Source: Vespula vulgaris
Lineage: Eukaryota; Arthropoda; Insecta; Hymenoptera; Vespidae
Reading direction: 5' to 3'
Length of the DNA stretch: 64,000 bases
NCBI RefSeq assembly: GCF_905475345.1
Contig: NC_066591.1
Coordinates: forward strand, 7,173,501-7,237,500
Shown piece after piece: positions 36,380-48,803 of the stretch. The position numbers and the translations under genes were made by a program. Positions within the stretch are counted from its first letter, which is position 1. Each line of letters begins with the position of its first letter. The notes under the pieces are model-generated. The model saw only the letters and a list, made by a program, of their open reading frames with translations. It ran no database searches and had not been told where the DNA came from.

Positions 36380-38199
36380 GTCTCTTATGTTTACGATTTG
36401 TTAGTTCCCTGTTACATGAAGAGACGCGTGCGAATAAATAAACATTGACCTCTGTTCCATTCGAAGGTTCTCCGGGATTTACTTATTTTTCCTGGAATTC
36501 GAAGAGTGTTTTCCAAATATACAATTAGTACGAATTGAAAAGTAAAATAAAAACATTTTTCATTATCTTCCTTTTTCATTTTTCAATTGACATTTCCAAC
36601 ATGTAATATGCGAATGTTAAATACATTTTGACTATGCTTTATTAATTAACATTTCCATGTCTATCTTGCACGTTCAGTTTATCAGTACGGAACATTGAGC
36701 ATTCTAATTATTGATGCGCATTATCGATTCGACGCATAAAAGAGCGACCGATTGCAGGGTTTATTAAAGTTTCCCCTTACGCTTATCCACTCGATGTACG
36801 GCTCGACAAATTTTATTATTCCCGATCTAACGATCGATTCATCTCATTAAACTTGTTAGAAATGTTTACCCATGATAAATACGCAACAGCCATTACGTCG
36901 AATTACAAATTAATAGTTTACTTGCTTCCATTGAGATTGCTTGTTCGTAAAAAATTCATTAATGAATTCCGTTAAAAAATTTAAAGGAGCGAAAAATTCG
37001 TTTGTACTCTGTTAATAAATAATTTGAACTATTTTTTCTGGGATTATCAAATTATCGTTAACCTCAAAAGATAATTATATCAAACAAAAAATGTACATGT
37101 CTAAACGATATTCGAGCAAGAAGATCTAATAAAAGATAATGTCCCGAATGTATTAGATATATGTACGTATAAACTGACAACGGACTGAATTCTTGGCTCG
37201 TACGCAAGTACAACGATGCTCGTAACCGATGCACGAGCCGAGCAGAGGACACGTACTTAAGCCGTCGACGAAAACTGATGGTTCGTGCGTAGCAAGTGCA
37301 TGCGCGAGATAACGACCCTCGAAGCTTCATGACTCTCGAGAACTACCTCCGATCGCGATAAATTCTGGCTTTCGTGTTTCCATCGCTATCGGGAATCGAC
37401 TGCAAATCACTTCCTAATCCTCATCGAGTAGGTATCTCCGGAGGTACCTTTCCTAAATCCGCTTTGGGTTCGGGGCTTTAGTTTCGTATATCGTTATTCT
37501 CTTATCCCTTAGCTCGCCGTACAGTCGACGGCTCATCGATGATCTCTAAACGTAAATCAAAATCGGTGGATATCTACGCGTTCGGAGGCTGAATATCAAA
37601 TAGGATAATTGCGGTTCAAAGCTCGTTATAATGCAGAGAGTTGCCTTCTATCAGATCTTTCTGCGCTGTGTTTTCCTCATGTACTTGATATTACTAAATA
37701 TAAATATTACTCATCGGAATATACTACTCTTTTAAAAAAAATCTAATCTCATATTCGTTCTTCTCGATCTTACGAAATTGATCCATAATGAGTAGCGTAA
37801 TGTTTTATCGTTGATCGATGAAGAAACCTATCAATCGATACGAAGGCCGATAAAGCTACGAAGAAAAGCAATCGATTCTCGAGTCATCGATTTTACGATA
37901 ACGAACGAAAGATAAAAGGATCGAAGAGAGAGAGGAGCCAAGAGGAGCCCAAACTTAAACCAACGATCACGATTACCCTTCGTGGGATCTCCGATCTCGT
38001 GGTTAAAATCCTCGCTTGAGTCTGGACCACGTGCTACTTCGATGATATTTTACATGGAGCACAGAACCCGCTTTCATACATGCCCGACGGATTGGAACCC
38101 GACACCACATCATACATCATGATACATCGTCGAACACCCAAGCTGTTAATCCGAAGCACACGCTGGATGCAATGTAATTGGCTTTCCGGTTTGTTCTCA

Positions 38200-38220
38200 G
38201 CTTCGTGTACACCACGAAGC
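38200..38220. repeat. Perfect 8-bp hairpin
   Basis: GCTTCGTG and CACGAAGC pair perfectly around a TACAC loop. It sits in a CpG-richer stretch at 37.9-38.3 kb with no recognised gene. Confidence 0.65.
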
Positions 38221-38801
38221 CTCCCAGGCGCCCTGTTTCAACTCACTCCTCTCTTCGAATCTTCTTTCCTTCTTCAACGTCTTCCATTCTACATAGATCT
38301 TGTCTTTTTACTCGTTTTCTAGTACGCTCTTAATTTATATACATATATCTGGCATATATGTACGTACCTACATATATTACATTTTCCTTGTCTCATTTGT
38401 TTCTCATTTTAAATACGACCGTATGATTAGTTTTTTAATCATGAAGAATTCGCTAATGAATCCGGCATACATTCGTTTATAAAATTTCTTTTTATTCGCC
38501 GTAATTAGCCATCATCGACGTGAAAAGTATTTCCATTAAACATCGTCGATGATTCATTCATTCGTGAGGTACCTCCAGGACAGGAATCCTCGTTTCTATC
38601 CTTTTTGAAAGAGAACCATAGAGGAACCTTTTTCTGACGTATTTACGCGCGTATCCGTGGACTTTTGTCGTAATAAGTAATGGCCGTCGTGAGTAATGGT
38701 TAGCCTTTTCTCATTGGAATCGAAGGATTCCAAGCTCTACTGAATCGGTCTTCCCTCTTTTCCCAATGGAAAATGAATGAAGAAGCGAGTGCTTGGTGAA
38801 A

Positions 38802-38834
38802 TCTTTCTCTCTCTCTCTCCCTCTTTCTTCCTCT
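38802..38834. repeat. (CT)n tract, left arm of a CT/GA inverted pair
   Basis: Pure pyrimidine tract followed 90 bp later by a long GA array. The two are complementary. Confidence 0.8.
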
Positions 38835-38917
38835 GTGAAAGTAACTCTTCACAAGTATCTCCTCTCTCTTTTTCTCTCTCTTACAAACATACACATATGT
38901 CATATAAAGAGACAGAG

Positions 38918-38920
<3 letters not shown>

Positions 38921-38960
<40 letters not shown>

Positions 38961-39006
38961 GAGACACCACAGAGAGATAAAGAAAGAGAGAGAGAAAGAG
39001 AGAAAG
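38921..39006. repeat. (GA)n array, right arm of a CT/GA inverted pair
   Basis: Pure GA from 38921 to about 38956, then GAAA/GAGAA units with a CACCAC interruption near 38966. It can pair with 38802-38834 and with the CT tract at 38862-38881. Confidence 0.85.
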
Positions 39007-39122
39007 ACATACATACACACGAGATATACACACATACACATACATCTTTCGATCATAAACGAATCATTAATCAATCGAAGATCGCGTGTTCCGGCAAACT
39101 ATTTTCCACTATTGTCGTTGTT

Positions 39123-39214
39123 ATGAGTGAAAATCGAAGGGAGAAAATGGAAAAAGCGTTTCAGCGATTCGTTTCTTCGTTTGTTTCACTCGGAAGAGAG
39201 AAACGAACGACTTT
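39123..39214 (+). other. Possible first exon ending at GTAAGT
   Basis: An ATG at 39123 opens MSENRREKMEKAFQRFVSSF and continues VSLGREKRTT up to a consensus GTAAGT donor at 39215-39220. Read through, the frame stops at once. The peptide is a basic, amphipathic-looking stretch with no recognised domain. It follows a long GA tract (38921-39006). A single good donor in a window this size is expected by chance, so support is weak. Confidence 0.14.
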
Positions 39215-39310
39215 GTAAGTAGAGGGTGAGAAACGGTAGATGGTCCGTAACAGTTAACTGTGCTACAGAATGGTCGGGAGCTGAGGGAGATGAGGAAGAA
39301 GAAGAGAAAT

Positions 39311-39385
39311 AAGAAGGAAAAGGAGAAGAAGAAGAAGAAGGAGAAGGAGAAGGAGAAGGAGAAGAAGGAGAAGAAGAAAAGGGGG
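39311..39385. repeat. 75-bp polypurine (GGAGAA/AAG)n tract
   Basis: No pyrimidine over 75 bp. AAG and GGAGAA hexamer-like units end in GGGGG. The minus-strand frame is a Ser-Pro-Ser repeat and is not treated as a gene. Confidence 0.85.
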
Positions 39386-41217
39386 TTGCGCCGTCGGCGA
39401 TGTTAGCTGGTTGATGGGGTGGAAAGTGGGGGTTACTGGTACTGAAATTTATGTCGGTGTTTACGCGGAGTGGATGGCGTTCTTGGTGGAGCACAGAAGG
39501 AGAATAGTTATTACGATTACGGTCTCACGAGGTACGAGCTCTTGTCCGGGAGCCGCAAGATTTTCTTATCTCTCTCTTTCTCCGTCTCTTTCTCTTCCTC
39601 TTTTTCTCTCGCTTTCTTCTTGTTCTTTTTCGTATTCTTCTTTGGTGAGATACGTCCTCGACAAAAGAATCGAAAGATCGCAAAGAATTCGTAGAATTGC
39701 TATAACAGAGGGAATTTCTACATTCTTTGCTTGTCCAACGCTAAGAAAACCAAGCTATTTTTCATGTTGGACCTTGGAAGTGGCACCATTAGCGTAACTA
39801 CTTGCAATTTAATTCGTCCTTAAAACGAAATTCTTTAAACGGCTAATTTGTCGCATTGTTCCTTTCAAACGTCTTAACATTTTATTAATCGCTTGATATC
39901 GTACTTATCGATATATACTTAAAACAAAAATTCGAAATAACGATAGGGTACGATTTCTCTCGTTTTACTCTTGTCACGTTCATCTTCCGATAGAATTTTT
40001 CCCACGTTTTCCCACGCTTCTGTTATCAGGATAAACGAAAGTGGAAATTTTCGATGATCGATTCCGAAGCGTTTCGTTGAAAGACGGCGCTTCATTGAAA
40101 TCATGCGTGCGTAACTATCGAAGAATATTTGACGATGCGAATAAGAGACGCTTCTCTCTATCTCTCTCTTTTTCTCTCTCTTTTTCTCTCTCTTCTTCTT
40201 TATACTTATTCTGTCTTCGAAATGTCACATCGATCGTTATCGCTCAGCGGTAACGTTTGAAATATTCACAAGCTTCAAGAAATAGGTGGGCCAGGCGGTG
40301 GGCCAGAAGGAGGCGTGAAAGGTGCAAGATGCCGGCGATGGTCGGCCCGAAAAAACGTGTTCTTGCAACGATAATGGAGAACAGGGCGTGCTACGAATAT
40401 CTAGAAGAGTCATCGGAACCACTAAAAATCTCATGAGAAGTCACGAGAAGTAAAGAGGAATCTTCTTCGTCCATTATGTTGATGAAATTATGATCCGAAA
40501 ACTTTTAAATCCGACTTCGATTTAATTTATTTCTTATAATATTTTTTTCTTTCTCTTTTTTCTTTGCCTATTCTTTATTTTTTTAGTAAAATATAAAGTA
40601 TCGAAAGTTGTTTGCAAGTTCTGAAAGAAGGATCACTTTTATTGCGATTTAAAATTTGAATACCCTATGTTTTTGCATCTAGTAATTTTTGACAAATAAA
40701 ATATAGATATATTTATAAATATACTATAGACATTCACGAGTGAAAAGTTGAAATTTTCATAGAAACAATCGTTCAGACTTCTTTCCCGAAGATATTAGTT
40801 CTCGGAGAAGATCGTTAGATTTCAATCAACAAAATCATTCTCGTAAAAGGATCCTTGGTATGCCAGAGCAGGTGTTTCTTCTTAGTTAAACTCGTTTCTT
40901 TGGCGCCAAGCGAAGAACAGGATAAAGAGACGAGAATAAGAAAAAAAAAGGAGTCGATCGAAAGGCACTTACCACTTGGCTCTACCACTCATCGACATAT
41001 TCTCATGATCGGCCCTTATACCATGGTATTTTCACAACGCGAGAGAGGAGAAAGAAAGATCCGCAATATACTTGCAAAGTAGACAATGCGGTTGGATCAA
41101 CATAAGCGTGGGTTGAAAGAGCCGGCAGAAAGAAGCACGGAAAGTGGAAACAAAGTACGAAAAGGGTGAAACAAGAGGAACCTTTCGACGAAGATTCCTT
41201 CTAGTTTCTACCCCTTT

Positions 41218-41342
41218 CTCTTATTTTCTCTTTCTTTCTTTCTCTCTCTCTCTTTTATTTTCTCTTTCTTTCTTTTTCTTTCTCTTTCTTTCTGTCTTTC
41301 TCTCTCTCTTTCTCTCTCTCCTTCTTTCTTGCTTTCTTTCCT
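41218..41342. repeat. Pyrimidine-rich (CTTT)/(CT) region
   Basis: About 125 bp of CTTT, CTCT and TTTTC units with very few purines. Confidence 0.8.
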
Positions 41343-42364
41343 ATCATCGCGATATATCCTTTCCTCCATTTACTCTTTCTTCTTCTTCACCTTCCCGAAG
41401 CTTTTCCCTTAACGAGAAACGACTTGTCCTCGTTATAGGCCGAGAAAATAGGGATCAAGAGAATAGTGAAAAGGGTTAGTGAGAGGAACGCGTTTCTTTT
41501 CCGAATCGTGACGTATCTCCCTGAGAGAATTAACTCGTGGCGTGTAGAGTTCTATCAAGCCTTCAAAGCTAATTGTGAAGTATCGATGCTAAAAATCATT
41601 CGTTTCTTCGAGAAACATCTGCCAAGATAAAAGAAGAATGGAACATTTCTTTACGGAAGATACAATAAAGTGTTACTGTTACTCTTGGTAGTTACTGTAA
41701 ATCCTATACTGTAGTTATTCGAAGTTATATTCATAAACTAGAGATTTATAAAAGTTAAATAAAAATATGTAATTATTAATATATACATATATATTATATA
41801 TTATACTTAAATGAGAATGGGAAAGAAAAAGATACGATTGTGAAATAGATCAATGACAATTATTTGTAAGGTTTGAAAAATATCAATTGCTTTCACGATC
41901 AACTTGTTATTTCCATTTCCCAATTGTTCGAAGGTTGAATACGCTTGCATGTCTCGAAATAAGACAATGGTGAAGAGTTATCATTTAGAATTAAAAAAAC
42001 GAAACTATCTAAAAATACGATTCCTTGTAGAAACGATCAATGATCGAACTCGTTGCGAGAAAAAGTAAGATCGACTCCGAGAAAAGGCAGTTGGAATCGG
42101 AGACGATAAACGAGTGGAAGAAGAACAGTGAGAGCCATTATAAAGTATAAAAAAAGCATATCGAATCATCGTTATGTCGAAACGGGACCGGATTGATGTA
42201 ATTTCACGGAAGATTCGGCATATTCAATGTCCAATGGAAGTCGTTTAATGAATGGAAGGCAAGAGACCGAGAGATTAAATCGAAAGTCTACAGATTAAAA
42301 TCGTCGAGAGGCGTCCTACTTTTTCTCTTCGAGGCCGAGAAAAACCGACGGAAAGCTTGAGAAA

Positions 42365-42367
<3 letters not shown>

Positions 42368-42419
<52 letters not shown>

Positions 42420-42420
42420 A
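42368..42420. repeat. Compound (GA)n-(GACA)n microsatellite
   Basis: GA repeats run into about six GACA units, a compound array where a point change was propagated by slippage. Confidence 0.88.
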
Positions 42421-42639
42421 AAGAGAGAAAGGGAGAAAGGGAGAAGAAAACGCGTGAAAAAGTAGGAGGAATTAAATCGATTGAAAAACTTTGCCAATGT
42501 AACTAACTAAATTTATCCGCCGCGTGCATGAATGTATATTTGCTTTTATCGCAAACATCACGTGAAATTTATTAGAATGAAATCCGGACTACTTTCTTCC
42601 ATGTAATCACAATTTTTCATTCTCTCTTCTTCTTTTTTT

Positions 42640-42758
42640 CACTTCTTCATCTCTTTCTCTCTCGCTTTCTCTATCCTTGTCTTTCTCTTTCTCTCTTTCT
42701 CTCTCTCCCTTTTTCTCTCTTTATCTAGAAGAGGAAGAAGAAGAAGAAGAAGAAAAAA
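42640..42758. repeat. Pyrimidine tract abutting (AAG)n
   Basis: CT/CTTT units to about 42722 are followed at once by AGAAGAGG and (AAG)n to about 42758. The strand-switch from pyrimidine to purine makes the junction partly self-complementary. Confidence 0.8.
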
Positions 42759-44240
42759 CATAACATGTTTCGAGCGTGAAGGTTTTACACTGAAGCATTT
42801 TTCTTTTTTTTACGAGAAACTCGACGTACGTTACTAATTTAAAGTAAATTAATCCCTGCCTTTACAGTTTACGTCGTCACGCTTAAGCATCCCTCACCCT
42901 CTAACTTCTCTCACTCTTTCCTTTTCTATTCGTAGAATGTTACAGAAAGTACACATTCAATAATTTTACATTTACAAGTTTGCGTTACGAGCTTGAGTTT
43001 GTTTAAACGTACTCTGAACGTTTGCGAATTAAAACTATCGTAAAGTTTCGGCTCGTAAAAAACGAGTGGAAGTAATCGGATTCATTAATCGGGTCGATCG
43101 GACCGGCTCCGGCTGTTGTAATTATTTTCGTTTTCCTCGTTACACCGTCAAACCTTGTTTTTTCTTTTTCTTTTCTCTAATATCTCACTCGATCTTACAA
43201 AATTACATCTTGAATATTGCGTAGATACGTTTTCCAATAGGAAATATTAGTTAATTGATCCTAGTTTGTTTGCTTTCTTTGTTCGAAATTGTTTTATCGA
43301 AATTATTTTAAATGATAAGTAATGTAAGTTGTAAAATATGATCACAAAGTAAAAAATTAAAAAGCGAAGAACATACATTTTCATTATTTTCCAACAATAA
43401 TCTAACAATTGCAAAATGTTCGCTCTTTTTATTCTTCATCAAATACTCGATATTCACCTCAGCTGTCGGAGTGGATAAAGTGGAAGTATTTCATCCTAGC
43501 AAATGGAATCGTTCTTCCATTTTTACGTACTTTTCGAAGATCCTGCTGGAATCGCCACTAGAGCGCGAACCGTAAGACCTATTCCGTACTAAACTTTTTA
43601 CAGTCTCGCGCGTTTTTTCCATCCTGCAATATTCGCGATACCGTATTTGAGATCTTTAAGTTCGTATGAGTATCGTTTCGTAAAAAGTATAGACATTACT
43701 TTTCCTATAAAACACTGCGTTCGGATGCTGCAAAAAAATAGCAGGCTGACTTACCAAAAAAGTTAATTTAATTTCAAGAAAAAGAAAGAAGAAACAAATT
43801 GAAAAACAAAAGGTAACAACTACAATGAAAATAAAATGTTTTAATGAAATATTAAATAAATAAAAAAATTGTAATTATGTGAAAACAGATAACAATCAGA
43901 GCAAAGGTTTTTCATTAATTTTCGACGTATAAGACGAATGAAAAAACATATGTTAAAATATACACATGTCTATTCAACGATCGAGAAGAATATATTTACT
44001 TAAACATTTTTAATAACTTCGAAATGATTTTTCGAGACACGTAGTCAACGATTTCTTTCTCTGAAAAATTCTTCACTCGCTCACATGAATCGATATTCGA
44101 GCATATTGATTTCGATAAAGCTCGCCGCTTGTGTAGCAACATCGTGATCGCCAGCATCGATGCTCTCGCAACATCATTAAGCGATAGATCAGATAAAAGC
44201 GTAATTAAAGGGTTCGCGCGTATAGTACGACGTAGCCGCC

Positions 44241-44372
44241 ATGTTGTGCCGGAGAACGAAAAACCGAGAGTGGGATGAGTTGGCATCGATAGAGAACGGC
44301 CGGAGGGTGGTAAAGGAGGATGGCGACGAAGGGAAGCGACGGAGGGTGGGAAATCGAGGGTGGCAATCGAGG
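44241..44372 (+). CDS. Candidate first coding exon in a CpG-rich island
   Basis: An ATG in a strong context (GCCGCCATG) opens 44 codons ending exactly at a donor-like GTAAGG (44373-44378), phase 0. The peptide starts MLCRRTKNREWDELASIENG and ends GNRGWQSR. It is hydrophilic and basic, with no signal peptide and no recognised domain. Unspliced, the frame stops seven codons after the donor. The segment sits at the start of a CpG-rich, AT-poor island that runs to about 44.64 kb, as promoters often do. The alternative reading is regulatory: GCCGCCATGTTG resembles the YY1/Pleiohomeotic core (GCCAT in a CCGCCATNTT context), so the ATG may simply be part of a protein-binding site. Other frames through the island are also open, as expected at this base composition. 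Confidence 0.25.
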
Positions 44373-44378
44373 GTAAGG

Positions 44379-44720
44379 CCGGCCGGCAAATTGTAAAACG
44401 TGAGGCAGATTACGCACAGTGGCGGCACCGACCCGTAATAATAAATTATTATCGACGTACCGACATTAAACACCGTTCGACGAGGTGCCCGAATTGCCCT
44501 GCAAATTCGCCGTTTCGAACCACCCGCATAAAACGTGCGACACGCGAACTACGAACGAACGAACGAACGAACGAACAGACGAAGGGAATAAAAGAGTGGA
44601 GGTGGAGGTGGTAGAGGAGGAAGGCTCGAGCTGCTTTCGATCCTGATTTTGTTAGCAGACCTTCGACACACAATACCCACCTGTGACCAGTATTATCCTT
44701 TACTACAGCCAACCAACGCA
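44379..44720. other. CpG-rich island, remainder
   Basis: Continues the 44.2-kb island with GGCCGGCCGG-like words, many CGA/ACG words and the CGAA array. All frames are relatively open and none was recognised. It is plausible promoter or regulatory DNA. Confidence 0.35.
44552..44576. repeat. (CGAA)6 microsatellite
   Basis: Six tandem CGAA units inside the 44.2-44.7 kb CpG-rich island. Confidence 0.85.
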
Positions 44721-45625
44721 TTCTGATTTAATCATCTGTTTAACTGCACCGATCATTATTTCGATGTCGTTTCGCTTCGAATGTAATTGATTGTAAACGT
44801 CATGTAGTTATGTAATATTTATCCTTTCATCTATTCGAATTCGAGAGAAATTAGGAAAAAGTATCTATAATTTTTTTTCGATAGAAAAAAGGATATAGTT
44901 TAGAGCACTCGGAAGAAGGAGACTGAAACGCTCGACCTAATTGTAAGTTATGTCGACCATCCTGACCATCCTTGTGGACGCAAAATTGTACCTTTCGTAA
45001 CAAATATAGCGAGGGAAGTTCAATGCGGTAGAAACTGCAAGCATTGCGGTCGATCTTATTGTTTTGGTCGTTTCCGAGTCGGTGGGCATAGTAATATCAA
45101 CCGTGCGAGTACTACAATTAACAGCACTGTATATGTGTGTGTATGCGACTATAATATTTTAAGCGCGTTATAACTCGAACGACCTATAATCTCTGCCTTT
45201 ATAGCAAATATCCAGCATTCGCATTTCCCTCTGCTTACACGTGTTTCAAAGATGTTGCTTTGGTGTATTATGCGAATCTTAATCTAACGTAATAAAATAG
45301 AATTTCATTACGCGAGTGTACATAAAATGCATCTACTTATCGTATTAATTACTTTGTTACCTCTCACATATTTACGAGCTAACAAACTCATAACTAGAAA
45401 TGCCTGCGTGTACGAACAATAAAGAATTATCAATGCTTCGCGATACGTCAAAGGACCGATAAAGTTATAAATTTAAATCTGTGTTCGACGACAAAACGCG
45501 ATCCACGCGCCGTTTATAGATTGAATTGCTGATATTAACGAAAAATTCATTAAACACGTGGGATTTATAGATTATATAGCGGCTTGCATTAATCGGTTGC
45601 GTTCATGTGCGCGGGTGTACCAGAT

Positions 45626-45648
45626 AAAGAGAGAAAGAGAGAAGGAGT

Positions 45649-45686
<38 letters not shown>

Positions 45687-45687
45687 A
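45626..45687. repeat. (GA)n microsatellite
   Basis: Purine tract with a T at 45648. It precedes a stretch without repeats at 45.69-45.95 kb that looks more complex than its surroundings. Confidence 0.85.
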
Positions 45688-47381
45688 CCAGTGGATTCAC
45701 ACGGTTTGGCTTTTGAACGAGGAGATAAAGGCATCCGCGGTCTACCTATTTCAATTGTTTAATCTTTATTGCCGTGGAGCGCCTGCTCGTAAATATTATT
45801 ATTTAATGCGGCAGTTATATGGCACCATATTGGAGCGGCGTGAAGGATTTGTCGCTCGCCATGAAATAAATCATGCGACGCGCACCGACTACTATTCGAA
45901 AACTTTCCGAAATTATTTGATATTAATCTCTTGGTGGGCCACGTCGGTATATAAAAGCTCGACGAAAAGCAAAGAGCCATCTTTTTCATTCCGCTCCGTT
46001 CGAGTTATCATACAAAATTCAATCGCTCTTAGTTATTTTTATCAGAGTTTGAAAGAAATATATAGACATCACGTATATCCAAAAATATTTTTATTACATT
46101 TTATTTATTAACTATAAAATTAAATTATGTAGTTAATAAATATATCGTTTACTTAAATATATTAATAATGTTAAAAACTGTTAAAATAAAAAAAGGGGGT
46201 ATTCTAAAAAATAGGAAAAAATCTCTCCTTTAAAATGAACTTCGTTCAAAATCTCTACGACTCTTAGTTTCCGAAATATCTTTATCTTGATAAGTGTAAA
46301 AAAACAATAAGGCAACGACATAAATTTAATAAATTCTTGGAATTTATACTCGGCAGGCGTATGTAAGCAATTTTTTATTTTTATTTTGAATGAGGCGTCT
46401 TATTTACTACTCGTTACGTGTTCCTTGCTATTATGAATCGCGATATTTCAAAGGAACATATTTTTGTAACGGAAAGTCGTAGAGATATGAGAGAAAAATC
46501 GTTTTAAAGATACGAATGTTCTCTTTTTATCTAAATACTCTGAAACTATCGGTATAACAAGATCGATTTTTTATGTAAGAGAATATCGCATATAGAAAGA
46601 AAGAAATGAAATGAATTAAAGACGCATCTCACTATATATCTATAAATGACAATTTAAAGTATCTGTTTATAGAAGCATCTGTATACGAAAAATCATGTTT
46701 TTGAATTGTTTAGCTATTCGCTGCTTCAATTATCTAACGATAATTACGACAAAACAATTTGAATGAAAGTAAACCGGATACGAATGATCGTTCAGAAAGA
46801 CAGCTCGTAAAGTTTCTTTAGAGAACGACACCGATTTCCTTCCTTCCTTTCTTCCTACCATCTTTTCTTCCTTTCTTTTAGGATCGATTATAGGCGTGAA
46901 CGGTGACACATTCGTTTCGAACTCGTGAACCAACACGTTGTAGCCTTGATAAGTAAACATCCATTATCCCGCTAGGAAAGCAAAGTGCGAAGTAGCCCCG
47001 AGGGTTAAGGTTTGACTCGGAGGTCTTCGTGCGAGTGAGTCAATTCGTTCGAAGAGAAGAGACAAATCGATCAAGTTCGATCTTTGGCCCTTCTTTCAAA
47101 GGTTGCTTACTTACTTGCTTCTTTAGGGTCTGAGGGAAAAATGGTACGCAGCGACCTCCCCATCACTAAATTCTCTCCTTCTTCACATCGACAGATATCG
47201 GGAAAAGATATTACGATCTCTTGATTGGGTTCGATCGACCCTTTCACGAGATTTCTTCTCCTCCATCCCTTCCTATCGTGACCCTTCCATTGCTCCTAAC
47301 CGACCAACACCACGAACCATCGACGAGATCAACTAGAGCGGATGATTTAAGGTTAATTTCAAACGGATTAGCCTTCACCTT

Positions 47382-47467
47382 TCTCTCTCTCTCTCTCTCT
47401 CTCTTCGTCCTTTTACAGTTTCTTCTTCCTTTTTTGCTACACACACACACACATACATATATATATG
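47382..47467. repeat. (CT)n followed by (CA)n/(TA)n
   Basis: CT repeats at 47382-47403, a pyrimidine-rich spacer, then CACACA, CATACA and TATATA at 47441-47466. Confidence 0.8.
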
Positions 47468-48780
47468 CTCCTTCTTATATTTACTGATAGATTGCATGAT
47501 GTAATGCACTTCGGGATCAAATGTTTGCTTTTAATTTTTACTTTCTTATGGGAAAATGCAAGAGACTGTTTGAAAATACATTCGTGATATCGTGATCGAA
47601 AATGGATCGGACGGTTTGTGGCATATTTCAAAATTGTCGATCGATGCCAAGTGCCGGAAGAGATCTATACTCGGCAAATAATTGTGACCAATGATGCGTG
47701 TAATCTATAGAGTTTCAGTGGATTACTGTGATATGTTTTTCTTAGTCGTAGATTAAAATATAATAATTAGAAAGTGATTGTCCGTCTAATTATTTATAAG
47801 GATATCTCTTGAAAAAGTTTTTTCTCTAAAAAGAATAAGCGTACTTTAGCATATTCGTAAATTCGATCTATCGCACCTTATACTTTCTAAGATTTTTTGT
47901 CGACACTTTGCAAGATAATTCTTTAACGATGAAAGAAAAAAGTACATATTTCCACCTAAAGTTTTTAGAAAGTGTATCGGTTCGGTCATTTGAGAGCTAT
48001 TACACAGATCGCGTGTTCCTCGGTATTCTCGTTACTCGATTATCAGGAGAGAACAACTCAATCGACCGACGTATAACTTTGCATGAATAATTTCGTAAAG
48101 TGTATACGTCGAGTCTACCTCGATTTACCACCATTCGCACGATCGCACGCCTTTCGAAGAGCCGAGAGCATTAAGTACTCGCGTACAATACCTCTGGATA
48201 TATCGTTGCATAATATCACTATGTTGCATAACGATTTCCATTCCATTCTCTAAATGCGATACGCGTCGTAAAATAAAAGACCAAACAATAATAGAAGGTA
48301 TCTACTAAGCAGAAACAATGCGTGAACGATCGTAAAAATTTCAAGTGGACGATACAGTCTCCTATAACGTTGAAACAAACAAGTCATCTAGGAACTTATT
48401 AGAGATAATCGGTGACTAGAAAAGCCATAACAATCTACGTAGTAATGTCATGTAATAAAAGTCAGATTTCTATCGTGTTACGATATATTCTACTGTTAAA
48501 TGCTTGCTACGTATGATGCTTCGGCGAATTTCCATTAAAAAATTGTATTTACCGTGACGTTTGTTAGGCGATTACGCGAACGTAATTAGCGGAACAACAC
48601 CTGGACGTTTAATAACTCACGCTACTCGACGAGCATGTATGTCAATGCGAGGGCACTACTATCGGCCACCACCAAAAACGTAACCGTTTTCGCTTGTTCC
48701 ACCTTCGTCCGATGTTCGGATTACACTCTCGTTTGCTTCCTGTGTCGTTTACATCGCGTGTATATACCGCGAGTAACAGC

Positions 48781-48803
48781 AACGACAACGACAACGACAA
48801 CGG
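48781..48803. repeat. (AACGAC)n hexanucleotide repeat
   Basis: About 3.8 copies of AACGAC in a CpG-rich stretch. Frames give Thr-Thr or Arg/Leu repeats. Confidence 0.8.

Larger units (their letters stand above)
35631..44240. other. Repeat-rich upstream or intergenic DNA
   Basis: CT, GA, AAG and GACA arrays are dense at 35.9-36.4, 38.8-39.7, 41.2-41.4 and 42.3-42.8 kb. CpG-richer DNA lies at 36.6-36.9 and 37.2-38.3 kb. No gene was recognised beyond the weak exon candidate at 39123-39214. Confidence 0.45.

Noticed and set aside
39186..39494. Minus-strand Ser-Pro-Ser rich frame
   Set aside because: It is produced by the polypurine tract at 39311-39385 on the other strand.
44396..44721. Several overlapping frames in the CpG-rich island on both strands
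   Set aside because: The open frames reflect low stop-codon density. Only the 44241-44372 segment has a start and donor arrangement.
45605..46111. 168-codon plus-strand frame
   Set aside because: It starts at an ATG directly in front of a GA array, its second half is Tyr/Phe/Ile/Ser-rich as expected of AT-rich DNA, and no domain or splice context is visible. The repeat-free part is kept as a finding only.
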